From: Agaribacterium sp. ZY112
GTDB lineage: Bacteria; Pseudomonadota; Gammaproteobacteria; Pseudomonadales; Cellvibrionaceae
Direction: 5' to 3'
DNA length: 64,000 nt
Assembly: GCF_041346925.1 (NCBI RefSeq)
Contig: NZ_CP166840.1
Location: 372,001 to 436,000, forward strand
Shown: piece after piece, positions 45,403 through 53,870 of the stretch
Layout of the letters: each line of letters opens with the position of its first letter
Numbering within the stretch: position 1 is the first letter of the stretch
Program-made: the position numbers and the translations under genes
The notes under the pieces: model-generated
The model's input: only the letters and a program-made list of their open reading frames with translations
What the model was told of the DNA's origin: nothing
The model's database searches: none

Positions 45403-46662
45403 TTACTTACACTTAACACTAGGTATGTCGTACCATTGTGTTAAATAATTAGACGACAATCTTTCTTGGCGCATTGCAAATTTCTGTGACGCTTTTTGTC
45501 GTGCTAACTTTACTGTGCCCCTTGAAAACCTCTTATCAATATCATCCATAATACGCATAAGTGCGGCGCTTTTATTATTTTCCTCGATGGAAAATAAATC
45601 GCCCTGCCAGCTACTTGCTGGGCGTAGTTCGATAAGACCTACACCCGCCTTGGCGTAGCGATAACCTTCTTTGTAAATGCGCTCAACTATTTGGCATGCA
45701 AGGTTTGCGATTCTGCGACTGTCGTTACTTCCACCAGGTATCTTTTCGCTGTATTCATCGGCAAATACGTTCGCATCAAAACGGCTAGTTAGAATAAACA
45801 CGCTCAAGCGCCCTGCATATAGCTCTTGAGATCTAAGTTTTTCACATGCTCGAGCAACAAAGTTAGCGACAGCGGCTTTCAGGTCATCTACAGATGTGAC
45901 TTTTTCTCCAAAGCTTCGACTGCAAACTACGGTCTGCCGCACTTCAGGTACCAACTCCATCGGTATACACGACTGGCCATTTAGCTCTTTAATCGTTCTA
46001 GCTAGGCAAACACCATTTAAAGCTCGAGCCTGTTCTTCCGACATAGCTGCAAGCTGTGCAGCAGTCTGAATACCCATCGCCGTAAGTTTCTTATTCAGCC
46101 TCCGCCCCACACCCCAGACTTCCGAAACAGGTACCCGCTCACTTAACCAGATACGCTGACGTAAGTTCTCGATAATACAAACGCCATTTAAGCTTGGGAT
46201 TTTTTTGGCGGCATACTGACCGAGCTTCGCTAATGTTTTGGTAGATCCAACTGACACACCCATAGGAATTCTCTGCTCACGATATACGCGCTGACGTAGG
46301 TGCTGAGCCAATGGCTTAAGCTCCCCCTCTGGCACAGCAGTAAAATCGCAAAACCCTTCATCTATACTGTAGACCTCTAGGCTTGGTACCTCTGATTCAA
46401 GAGTGCTCATTATGCGGCGGCTGATCTCGCCATAGAGGGCATAGTTCGAGCTAAAGACCTCGACTCCCGCTTTTTGAATCAAGGCTTTATGCTTAAAGAA
46501 TGGGGCAAATGACGGAATACCTAAATCTTTGGCTTGCTGATTAAGAGCGACAACGCAGCCATCGTTATTGCTCAAGACAACGATGGGTTTTCCTCGAAGA
46601 TCAGGACGAAACACCGTTTCACAACTAGCGTAGAAAGAGCGTTGATCGCACAAAGCAAACAC
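45403..46662 (-). CDS. umuC: Error-prone DNA polymerase V catalytic subunit UmuC
   Basis: The GTG at 46662, 2 bp after the umuD stop, gives a 419-residue protein starting FALCDQRSFYASCETVFRPDL, like E. coli UmuC (422 aa). The Y-family catalytic block YSIDEGFCDF is present, as are the HhH and little-finger regions (WGVGRRLNKKLTAMGI, SRSFGEKVTSVDDL). With processed UmuD it performs translesion synthesis. It is in an SOS operon near the L end of the element. Confidence 0.95.
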   Translation of the reverse strand: MFALCDQRSFYASCETVFRPDLRGKPIVVLSNNDGCVVALNQQAKDLGIPSFAPFFKHKALIQKAGVEVFSSNYALYGEISRRIMSTLESEVPSLEVYSIDEGFCDFTAVPEGELKPLAQHLRQRVYREQRIPMGVSVGSTKTLAKLGQYAAKKIPSLNGVCIIENLRQRIWLSERVPVSEVWGVGRRLNKKLTAMGIQTAAQLAAMSEEQARALNGVCLARTIKELNGQSCIPMELVPEVRQTVVCSRSFGEKVTSVDDLKAAVANFVARACEKLRSQELYAGRLSVFILTSRFDANVFADEYSEKIPGGSNDSRRIANLACQIVERIYKEGYRYAKAGVGLIELRPASSWQGDLFSIEENNKSAALMRIMDDIDKRFSRGTVKLARQKASQKFAMRQERLSSNYLTQWYDIPSVKCK

Positions 46663-46664
46663 AA

Positions 46665-47105
46665 CTATACCTGCATCGTGTTCTTGATCACCCAAATCAC
46701 AATGCCTTCGATAATGGTATCAAGGTCTTCGGTAATGGGTATGGGAGGAAAGCTAGAGTTTGCCGCCAGTAAGCGCTGTTGCTTTAAGTCGAGTTGTTTG
46801 CAGGTTAATTCACCGCATACACTGACAATTGCTATAGCGCCTTGAACATAGGGCTGAGCTCTATCCACCACTAATAGATCGCCGTCGTTTATGCCCGCGC
46901 CATGCATAGACTCCCCCTCGGCCCGCGCAAAGAAGGTCGATGCTGGGTGCTTAATCAGGTACTCCGAGAGATTGAGTGTCTCTTCACTAAAGTCATCTGC
47001 AGGCGAAGGAAAGCCACAGGGTACTTTTGAGCTGTACAGGGCATAGCGGTGAAGCTTGGTATTAGGCTCTTCTGGGATAAGATCGTGGGCGATGAAAACA
47101 GGCAT
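46665..47105 (-). CDS. umuD: SOS mutagenesis protein UmuD
   Basis: This 146-residue LexA/S24 protease-fold protein starts at 47105 (MPVFIAHD); the frame extends to 47159 but would run through the LexA box. The self-cleavage site is Cys-Gly in KVPCGFPSPADD. The catalytic Ser is in EGESMHGAGI and the Lys in CGELTCKQLD. RecA-stimulated cleavage makes UmuD', which joins UmuC to form Pol V. E. coli UmuD is 139 aa. Confidence 0.95.
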   Translation of the reverse strand: MPVFIAHDLIPEEPNTKLHRYALYSSKVPCGFPSPADDFSEETLNLSEYLIKHPASTFFARAEGESMHGAGINDGDLLVVDRAQPYVQGAIAIVSVCGELTCKQLDLKQQRLLAANSSFPPIPITEDLDTIIEGIVIWVIKNTMQV

Positions 47106-47122
47106 AATTTCTAACAACACAA

Positions 47123-47138
47123 CTGTATATATGTACAG
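47123..47138 (-). promoter_or_regulatory. LexA (SOS) box for umuDC
   Basis: CTGTATATATGTACAG has the CTGT...ACAG ends and A/T-rich core of the gammaproteobacterial LexA box, 17 bp upstream of the umuD start. It implies LexA repression and induction by DNA damage. Confidence 0.92.
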
Positions 47139-47261
47139 CATAGCACAAAATAAGCTCACGCCTAAGAGCTTGCCTTCCCTACTTTTTATAGCTCTAAACT
47201 AGGTTAAGCTTATAGAGAAGTTCGACGGTAAAATAATACAAGCACCCACAAACTCAAAAGA

Positions 47262-47319
47262 TTCACCTTAATTCACCGCGCACCGATGAATTAATCATGA
47301 GGCGGTGAATTAAGGTGAA
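47262..47319. repeat. Perfect 18-bp inverted repeat near the L end
   Basis: The arms TTCACCTTAATTCACCGC (47262-47279) and its exact reverse complement (47302-47319) surround a 22-nt loop. No T run follows. The region between umuD and the L-end repeats (47160-47466) has no gene. The function is unknown. Confidence 0.8.
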
Positions 47320-47466
47320 ACAGATAAAGCTAAATAACCCTTGGCCATCTTCTATAAAGTAATGGCTTAAAATAGGTGCTGCCACTTGCCCTTGCAGAAA
47401 ATAAATACCTGATGGAACCACTGCATAGACAACTAAGCCATTGATTTATATTAAGACTCAAGAAAA

Positions 47467-47615
47467 GGATGAAACTTTAATGTCACCCAAAATCAGAGTA
47501 GTACCTGCTCTCATCGCGCAAAGTATGATACTTTAAGAAATCGACATTATAGCCTGCCCAGTAAACACGGGGGCTCCAGAGCAGGGAAAGTATGATACTT
47601 TATTGTCAATCTACA
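47467..47615 (-). repeat. Tn7-like left end with three spaced TnsB-type sites
   Basis: Inverted copies of the R-end repeat lie at 47467-47483, 47523-47539 and 47590-47606, about 56 and 67 bp apart, and the end finishes in ...ATTGTCAATCTACA. Wide spacing of three sites over about 150 bp is the Tn7 L-end pattern. The middle and terminal sites contain AAAGTATGATACTTT, a palindrome around its central base. Confidence 0.9.
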
Positions 47616-47620
47616 TACGA
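47616..47620. repeat. Target-site duplication, distal side (TACGA)
   Basis: An exact copy of 19661-19665, directly abutting the L-end terminus. Confidence 0.97.
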
Positions 47621-47624
47621 AAAA

Positions 47625-47648
47625 GGGCATACATACATGCCCTTTTTT
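47625..47648 (+). terminator. Probable original glmS terminator, displaced by the transposon
   Basis: GGGCAT, a 6-nt loop and ATGCCC are followed by six T. It lies 5 bp after the duplicated target site, so before insertion it would have been about 30 bp after the glmS stop. Confidence 0.88.
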
Positions 47649-47665
47649 ATTCCCAAGTGATACCC

Positions 47666-48682
47666 ATGAAAAAACTATTATTATCATTAAGCCTATGCGG
47701 CCTATGTACCTCAGCGCTGAGCCAAGATAAGTCTGAGCAAGACGATAACAAAGAAGGTAAGCGCTGGTATGCGTTTACTTTTGAAAATGATTTATTCGCA
47801 TTTAGTGACGACGGTTTTACCAATGGTGTTGCATACGCTTGGGGTTACGGTTCGTATGACAAACTAGAAGAGCAACCCGCACCTAAATGGATTAAGGGAT
47901 TCAACTCTAAGCTGGGTCTTTATGGCAAACACGCTGACAAGTTTGCTGTTGGTTATGGCCTTGCTCAAGGCATGTATACCCCTGACAACATTGAAACCAG
48001 TGAATTAGTGGAAGACGACCGACCTTATGCCGGCACACTTTTATGGAATACTCGTTCTCGAGCGTACGACAACAAGATCGCGAATAGCCGAGGTTTGACC
48101 CTGGGAATTATTGGTCCCGCCGCTATGGCCGAGCAGGCCCAGAAATTTATTCACGACATCACCAATGGCACGGAGCCAATGGGCTGGGATCATCAAATAC
48201 AGAACGAAGCTGTGTTTCGCTTAGATGCCGAACACACAAGACGCCTGTATGCGAGTCACTCCGACTTTTTTGATGTCAGCTCTTACTCTATTGGTGGTCT
48301 TGGTAACTTGCGCAGTGATATTGGTACAGGTTTGATTTTCCGCCTAGGGGACTCACTTGCCGAAACCTACGCGTATGTTGATCCGGACCCTGCACGCTCT
48401 ATCAACACCTCAGCCGCGCGCTTTGGCTCAGAGTTCCAATGGCAATTTCAGTTTGCCATGCACGCGCTTTATGTCTTTAACGATATCACCATTGATGGCA
48501 ATACATTTAAAGACAGCCATTCAGTTGATTTAATTAATGAGCAGGCAATAGCGAGTATCGGTTTAAGTGCGACGTGGCATGATTGGTCCGCAACATTTGC
48601 AATGATGCGCGGAACAGATACATTTGAAGGGCAGCTAACTGATACACAGTTTGGTGCAATCAGTATTGGATATCATCACTAG
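47666..48682 (+). CDS. LpxR-like lipid A deacylase (DUF2219)
   Basis: The ATG at 47666 gives a 338-residue protein with a signal peptide (cleavage near TSALSQDK). The longer frame to 47603 would start inside the transposon end and read through the terminator. The LpxR family signature is clear: WYAFTFENDLFAFSDDGFTNG (Asn-Asp of the active site; split FENDLFAFSDDGFTNG) and EDDRPYAG. It is an outer-membrane barrel that removes the 3'-acyloxyacyl group from lipid A in a Ca-dependent way. Confidence 0.85.
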   Translation: MKKLLLSLSLCGLCTSALSQDKSEQDDNKEGKRWYAFTFENDLFAFSDDGFTNGVAYAWGYGSYDKLEEQPAPKWIKGFNSKLGLYGKHADKFAVGYGLAQGMYTPDNIETSELVEDDRPYAGTLLWNTRSRAYDNKIANSRGLTLGIIGPAAMAEQAQKFIHDITNGTEPMGWDHQIQNEAVFRLDAEHTRRLYASHSDFFDVSSYSIGGLGNLRSDIGTGLIFRLGDSLAETYAYVDPDPARSINTSAARFGSEFQWQFQFAMHALYVFNDITIDGNTFKDSHSVDLINEQAIASIGLSATWHDWSATFAMMRGTDTFEGQLTDTQFGAISIGYHH

Positions 48683-48728
48683 CTCAAAGCATATTAGTCG
48701 TTAATTAACACAGTTATTAATAGGAGTA

Positions 48729-49376
48729 TTAACGAGCTGTGTTCAATGCGGCAACAAAGCTTGCTGCATTTTCACGAAGTTGAGTCATGCTCATACCCGC
48801 ACTATAAAGGGCTGCACCCAAACCGAAACCATTAGCACCAATATCAAGCCACGGCTTCATGCTCTCACTTTGTGCATTAATACCACCAACAGGAAAACAC
48901 AAAGTTCCTACAGGCAATACTGATTTTAAGGCTTTAAAACCAGCATAAGCTACTTGTGACGCAGGAAATAATTTCAAGCCACTTGCACCTGCAGCCAATG
49001 CTGAAAAGGCCTCGCTAGGTGTGACAATTCCGGGAAAACAAACACAATTAGCCTGTACAGCAGCTTTTATCACGTCAATATTTAAATTAGGGGTCACCAC
49101 TAAATTGGCCCCAGTATCGATGACCGCTTCTGCCTCGGCTAAGGTTGTTACCGTACCCGCACCAACTAAATATTTATTTGAGTCGGTATCGACATAACTA
49201 TCGGCAAGTAATTTAATGCTGTTAAGCGCCTCGGGGCTATTTAAGGGCACTTCAATCATCGTAAACCCTTCTTCAGTTAAAACTTTGGCAGCATCAAGCA
49301 CCTCTGCGGGCTCTATACCACGTAAAATGGCAATAAGCGGTAGGTGGTTTTCTAGTTCAAGCTTTTTCAGCATCAA
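48729..49376 (-). CDS. dgoA: 2-dehydro-3-deoxy-6-phosphogalactonate aldolase
   Basis: This 215-residue class I KDPG/KDPGal aldolase has LPLIAILRGIEPAEV, GFTMIEVPLNSPEAL, GAGTVTT and LKLFPASQ, with the Schiff-base Lys in GLKLFPA. The IEVPLNSP form favours the galactonate enzyme over Eda. It cleaves KDPGal to pyruvate and glyceraldehyde-3-phosphate. Its start overlaps the dgoK 3' end by 20 bp, so the two form an operon. Confidence 0.9.
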   Translation of the reverse strand: MMLKKLELENHLPLIAILRGIEPAEVLDAAKVLTEEGFTMIEVPLNSPEALNSIKLLADSYVDTDSNKYLVGAGTVTTLAEAEAVIDTGANLVVTPNLNIDVIKAAVQANCVCFPGIVTPSEAFSALAAGASGLKLFPASQVAYAGFKALKSVLPVGTLCFPVGGINAQSESMKPWLDIGANGFGLGAALYSAGMSMTQLRENAASFVAALNTAR

Positions 49377-50283
49377 AACGCTCCTTTGATAAAACTTTCA
49401 TGCCCGCCAAAAAGCACTGATCACCACTATAGTATTGGCACAGTAAGCTTAAGTGCTCGGCAGCTAATAAATAACGCTGGCAGAGTGACTGCCCACCAAC
49501 AACATAATGTAAATCAGTGCCAATAGTTTTTAATTCTGCACCAATTAACATGCCACTTAAATAATCGAGTACCTCATCGGGCTTTAGATTATTGAACAAG
49601 CGATGCGTCCACGAACGAAATAGCACGGCCATTAACTCTTCAGAGCAATACCCTTCTGACACACCACGCAAAAAAGCACTATCCGATGAGCCAATTGTTG
49701 CCTGGTTTAAGTCACGAGAAAAAAGCATTTGCTTACTTAGCACAGAAAATAGCTCACCTGTCATATAGGTTTTAAAAGCATTAATCTGGCCCTGAGACAT
49801 CAACGCATGCTTAGAGTGCGTTCCAGGTAAAATAACCTTTAACTGATTTTCGCCAAGTAAAGCCTGCAAGCCAATTAATTGAACCTCTTCACCACGCATA
49901 ACATCATAAATACCTGCCTCCGGTTCATGACTAAGGCCCGGTATAATGTAAGCTTTGGCGCCCCAAGGTAACGTTAAAGCATGTGCCGCGGCAGACAACT
50001 CAGCAGCACCGGCCGAGCTTGAAACATAAGGCACATTCACCCAGCCCTTTAAGGAACCAACCATACCTGCCATGAGTATCGGCATGGCTTTGTATGAAGC
50101 TAAATGTTCTTCCAGCAAACTCTGCAAGGTAGAGGAAAAAGCACCAGATTCCACACTCAATAAGCCCCGCTCACTTGCAAAGGAGTCTACGAGTTCATCC
50201 TCAGCATCCACGACAAAGGCTCGAAAGTTGGTTGTGCCCCAATCAATAAGAAGACGCTGACCGCAGGATTCTTTTTTATCCAT
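49357..50283 (-). CDS. dgoK: 2-dehydro-3-deoxygalactonokinase
   Basis: This 308-residue member of the DgoK family has LLIDWGTTNFRAFVVD (phosphate loop of the actin-like kinase fold), MLMAGMVGS-like PILMAGMVGSLKGW, and LPGTHSKHALM. It phosphorylates KDGal for the aldolase encoded downstream. No dehydratase, transporter or galactonate regulator is in the window, so the rest of the pathway lies elsewhere. Confidence 0.92.
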   Translation of the reverse strand: MDKKESCGQRLLIDWGTTNFRAFVVDAEDELVDSFASERGLLSVESGAFSSTLQSLLEEHLASYKAMPILMAGMVGSLKGWVNVPYVSSSAGAAELSAAAHALTLPWGAKAYIIPGLSHEPEAGIYDVMRGEEVQLIGLQALLGENQLKVILPGTHSKHALMSQGQINAFKTYMTGELFSVLSKQMLFSRDLNQATIGSSDSAFLRGVSEGYCSEELMAVLFRSWTHRLFNNLKPDEVLDYLSGMLIGAELKTIGTDLHYVVGGQSLCQRYLLAAEHLSLLCQYYSGDQCFLAGMKVLSKERFDAEKA

Positions 50284-50512
50284 CTTAAATCTCTAACAAT
50301 TAATACTTAAACAGAGCTTAGAAACACACCTACATTAACATTTTAATAAGCAGTGCAAACGGAGCTTCTACATACAAATGACTAAATCTTACTTCTTAAG
50401 CCTCTCACTATTTACGCCAAAGCGGCCTATTCCAAGATTAATCTATCTAACACACTGAACAACTTAGCCATGAGTTGCTACAATGCCACACAAGGACCGT
50501 TAAGGATAAACT

Positions 50513-51091
50513 ATGAAGCACATAAAACAACTTGCCTCTGCCGCACTATTGCTCTCTATCGCAGGCCAGAGTTACGCTCAAGACCCTAGCTGGGACTTTC
50601 TCCAATTTAGCTATGAAAATGTCAGTGATAACGAGAATAACAGCGATTACCGCCCCTCAGGTTTAGGCATTGCCGGCGCAAGCAGTATCAATGACAGCGG
50701 CCTACTTTATATTCGTTATCAACGCGCCACAGATGAAATTGGCGAAGATAAATTTGAGCTTGAAAACCTAAATATCTCAGCAGGTGGTCGTTTCAACGTT
50801 TGGAAACAAACAGATCTATATGGCTTGGTAGGTTATGCTAATCGCCAACTAGAAGGTGTGGTTGATCGCAGTGATGACGGCATTGTCCTAACCTTAGGTG
50901 TGCGATCAGTCTTAATTGCCGACTTAGAGCTTGGTCTCTCAGGGAGCCAGATCAACTATGCCCAAGGCGCAGAAACAGAATTTAACCTTAGCGCACAATA
51001 CTATTTTGCCCCCAGTTTCTCCGTTGGTGCCGCCTATATTTCAGCCGACACCACCGATACAACCCAAGTACAAATGAGCGTTCACTTTTAA
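50513..51091 (+). CDS. Small outer-membrane beta-barrel protein
   Basis: This 192-residue protein has a signal peptide (cleavage near GQSYAQDP) and eight or so amphipathic strands, ending VQMSVHF with the C-terminal aromatic used by the BAM machinery. It resembles generic outer-membrane beta-barrel (OmpA-transmembrane-like) proteins. Function unknown. It is transcribed alone, divergent from dgoK. Confidence 0.7.
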   Translation: MKHIKQLASAALLLSIAGQSYAQDPSWDFLQFSYENVSDNENNSDYRPSGLGIAGASSINDSGLLYIRYQRATDEIGEDKFELENLNISAGGRFNVWKQTDLYGLVGYANRQLEGVVDRSDDGIVLTLGVRSVLIADLELGLSGSQINYAQGAETEFNLSAQYYFAPSFSVGAAYISADTTDTTQVQMSVHF

Positions 51092-51125
51092 TCAGCCCCA
51101 GCCTCTCTAGCAGGGCTTATTCACT

Positions 51126-51863
51126 CTACATAGAGCGCTGATCAATTCGATTTCTAAATTGCTCAGCGCTTTCCTTACGCTCAGAGTAACGATCAGTTAA
51201 GTAACCAACTTTACCGCGCAGTAGATGCGTGAACTTTAGTAGCTCTTCACATACATCAAACACCCTGTCGTAATACGACGAGGCTTTCATACGATCATTA
51301 TCGTCAAATTCCAACCACGCTTTGGCAACCGAGCTTTGATTAGGGATGGTGTACATGCGCATCCAGCGCCCGAGTATACGCATCTGATTAACCGCATTAA
51401 ATGACTGTGAGCCACCGCATACTTGCATCACCGCCAACACTTTACCCTGTGTTGGTCGCACAGCCTGCAAAGCCAAGGGAATCCAATCTATCTGACACTT
51501 CATAATACCGGTCATCGCACCGTGACGCTCAGGGCTACACCAAACCATGGCCTCAGACCATAAAACCAAAGAGCGCAGCTCATCAACCTTGGGGTGATCA
51601 GCTTCCGCATCATCAGGTAGCGGCAATCCACTTGGATTAAAGGTTCGGCATTCGGCGCCGAGTGTAGTCAATATTCTTGCCGCTTCTTCGGTCACCAAAC
51701 GACTAAAAGAACGCTCTCTTAACGAGCCATAAAGTAAAAGAATCTTAGGTTTAGAGCCTGTGGCTACGCGCTCACTAAGCGCATCCAAATCAATCGCCTG
51801 AAAACACTCAGCATCGACATTTGGCATATCACTAACAAGGTCAGCGGAATCTATTTTTGACAT
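51126..51863 (-). CDS. arsH: ArsH-type NADPH-dependent FMN reductase
   Basis: The ATG at 51863, with AGGTG 6 bp upstream, gives 245 residues. The flavodoxin-like opening [22 protein letters not shown] and [22 protein letters not shown], with [18 protein letters not shown], are close to ArsH. ArsH oxidises trivalent organoarsenicals and reduces quinones. No other ars gene is nearby, so the arsenic role is uncertain. Confidence 0.85.
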   Translation of the reverse strand: MSKIDSADLVSDMPNVDAECFQAIDLDALSERVATGSKPKILLLYGSLRERSFSRLVTEEAARILTTLGAECRTFNPSGLPLPDDAEADHPKVDELRSLVLWSEAMVWCSPERHGAMTGIMKCQIDWIPLALQAVRPTQGKVLAVMQVCGGSQSFNAVNQMRILGRWMRMYTIPNQSSVAKAWLEFDDNDRMKASSYYDRVFDVCEELLKFTHLLRGKVGYLTDRYSERKESAEQFRNRIDQRSM

Positions 51864-52054
51864 CAAAAACACCTAGGATGTGTACAGTTACAAGATCAAG
51901 TAAACTTAACACAACAACGGCTTTAACACTGCCCGCAACACAGGCCTAAGGTCTATACGATAAGAAAATACCCGCTTTTGAAAACCGAAAAATAGGGGTA
52001 GATATGCTATAAAACTGCCTCGCTTAGCTCCACCATATCTAGCATAAGCACATG

Positions 52055-52966
52055 CTAGATATTCACAATTTCACCGCTAGCAGATACAACAGCATCACCT
52101 GCTGTACGCAAGCTAAGCGCGCCACTTTCACCTTTTTCTACATCTAGATGAATAAAGCTTTGCCGCTTATTAAGCTCCCCACGCATGACTGTGAGACTGT
52201 GTGTGCCTTGAGGAACTTGCTCATGCTCACAAAGGTAAGCGGCAAAAGCAGGCATCGCCTCTCCTATAGCAGGGTCGGCATGAGCCGCGTCACCACGGCG
52301 TAGAAGACGAGCATGGAAGTCAGCCGCCAAGCCCCCTGTGCTTGGCACATGCAATAAGATACGATCAACCAGCGCTTCTGGTAGCGATGATTCGGCCCAG
52401 GCTGTCGTATTTAACTCAGCCGCTCTCAAAGCCTCATAGCTTTTCAACGCAATAATAAGATAGGGCAAACCGCAGGCAGCAATAAAACACTGATAACTCG
52501 TCGTATTCACATCATCAGGATTCACACGAATAATACGAGCTAAGTCCGCAATATCAGGTACAAAGTGATCAAACTCGGGACTTAGGCTCTGACGCCAAAG
52601 AAAAGGGTATTTGTGCTCCCCAGTATCAATCGCCGCTTCAAAGCTACTATCACCAGCATCGATCTTCACTTGCTCTAATTTAGCTCCGGCGCCTGCACCA
52701 TGCACATGTTTTAAGGCAGCAAGACCGGCAATAATCGTATGACCACCAGCCCCGCAAGAGCCCTGCGCATTAAAAAAACGAAAGCCATAGCAGCCTGAAC
52801 TCGCCTCAGCTGAGTCAATAAACACCGTATCACTTGGCATAATTTCCTCAGCCAAATGCTGGCACTGCCCTGAAGATATGTCTCCAGCATCGGTAAACAC
52901 TGCAACTGGAACACCACCAAAAACAGAATCACTAAACGCATCGACAACCAAATAATTAGCACTCAT
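52055..52966 (-). CDS. PhzF-family isomerase/epimerase
   Basis: This 303-residue protein is read from the ATG at 52966, with AGGAGG at good spacing. It has the two-lobed diaminopimelate-epimerase fold of PhzF: LVVDAFSDSVFGGVPVAVF, EEIMPSDTVFI with the catalytic-type Glu, FRFFNAQGSCGAGGHTIIAG and later RRGDAAHADPAIGEAM. Substrates of most members are unknown; no phenazine genes are present. Confidence 0.85.
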   Translation of the reverse strand: MSANYLVVDAFSDSVFGGVPVAVFTDAGDISSGQCQHLAEEIMPSDTVFIDSAEASSGCYGFRFFNAQGSCGAGGHTIIAGLAALKHVHGAGAGAKLEQVKIDAGDSSFEAAIDTGEHKYPFLWRQSLSPEFDHFVPDIADLARIIRVNPDDVNTTSYQCFIAACGLPYLIIALKSYEALRAAELNTTAWAESSLPEALVDRILLHVPSTGGLAADFHARLLRRGDAAHADPAIGEAMPAFAAYLCEHEQVPQGTHSLTVMRGELNKRQSFIHLDVEKGESGALSLRTAGDAVVSASGEIVNI

Positions 52967-53099
52967 CACCGCCTCCTCGACATATACAAACTGTCAAAGC
53001 CAAACGCGACTTAACATTAAAAGGCCACGACAGATCTTTATTCAGTGTAGATCTTGTACGGTTTATTTCCTGCCAAAACGTAGAGAGCAGTAAAAGCGC

Positions 53100-53651
53100 T
53101 TACTCATGCGCCTTGCTTTTATGCTCACATAATTTTAAAGCTGTGACTTTCGCATCAACAACGCCTGTTGCAACCAAGGCCAAAGATCGCTGGGTACCAT
53201 CATGCTGTATCAGTAATTGCTCGTGTTGCGCATCTAAGCGCGCCAACTGTAAACGGCTTTGATAGGCGTCATTAACCATATCAACCACCAATAAGACCGA
53301 TGTCAACAACAGCAATAACGGTAATAACCAGCTCGAGCTTTGCTCAGAGAAGAAACGCTGAGGCTTTGAAGATGCTGCTTCATCACAGTCTTTAGCTATA
53401 GCGCTGCAATTAAAAGTATTGAAGATGGGAGTGCCTTTAGCTATTGAGCTTACAGAATCCAAATTGACATCTTGCATGGCTATCGATTGCCCCAAAACAA
53501 TAAAATCAGGGCTATTCATAGAGAGGTAAACGGCCAATTCTGCTTCGCTGTGTAGCACATCAATGCAAAGTTCTGAACCAACAACTGACTTTTTAAGCTG
53601 TTCAGATTCAACCTCATTCGCACTAACAATAAGCACACGACTCATACTCAC
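53100..53651 (-). CDS. Receiver-like protein with one transmembrane segment
   Basis: In this 183-residue protein, residues 1-75 look like a degenerate response-regulator fold (RVLIVSANEVESEQLKKSV, PDFIVLGQS) with no obvious acidic pocket. Residues about 108-128 form a hydrophobic membrane helix (WLLPLLLLLTSVLLVVDMV), and the tail is a short coiled coil. No family is recognised. It stands alone. Confidence 0.5.
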   Translation of the reverse strand: MSMSRVLIVSANEVESEQLKKSVVGSELCIDVLHSEAELAVYLSMNSPDFIVLGQSIAMQDVNLDSVSSIAKGTPIFNTFNCSAIAKDCDEAASSKPQRFFSEQSSSWLLPLLLLLTSVLLVVDMVNDAYQSRLQLARLDAQHEQLLIQHDGTQRSLALVATGVVDAKVTALKLCEHKSKAHE

Positions 53652-53870
53652 CCCTTACCTATTAGCTGCTTGTCACTCAACTAATTAATACGCTGTTCAA
53701 GAAAGAATATTTATAACGATAGTCTGCATATCAAGGCTGTCTAACTTTAGGGCTACTCAATAAGAAGAGTCAGCAGCTAGAACACCGTGACTTGCAATAA
53801 CAAATTTAGGTCGCATTATTAGCAGTGGCTTACAAACAAAGCCTGCCGACATTCATTGATTGAGAAGCTC

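Larger units (their letters stand above)
19666..47615. mobile_element. Tn7-like transposon in attTn7, tnsABCDE plus defence/conflict cargo
   Basis: The ends are TGTAGATTGACAATAAAGT at 19666 and its inverted copy ending ...TCTACA at 47615, with terminal 5'-TGT/ACA-3' as in Tn7. A perfect TACGA duplication flanks it. The element is 27,950 bp, lies 25 bp from the glmS stop, and has the transposition genes at the glmS-proximal (R) end. All five tns genes appear intact. Cargo runs from about 27.6 to 47.2 kb. It is AT-richer than the chromosome from 28 to 40 kb and contains relics of older mobile elements, so it was assembled stepwise. Confidence 0.97.

Noticed and set aside
46663..46695. Upstream start for umuC at 46695
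   Set aside because: It would overlap umuD and add residues absent from UmuC; the GTG at 46662 matches the family N-terminus.
47603..47665. Longer N-terminus for the LpxR-like protein
   Set aside because: It would start inside the transposon L end and pass through a terminator hairpin; the ATG at 47666 gives a proper signal peptide.
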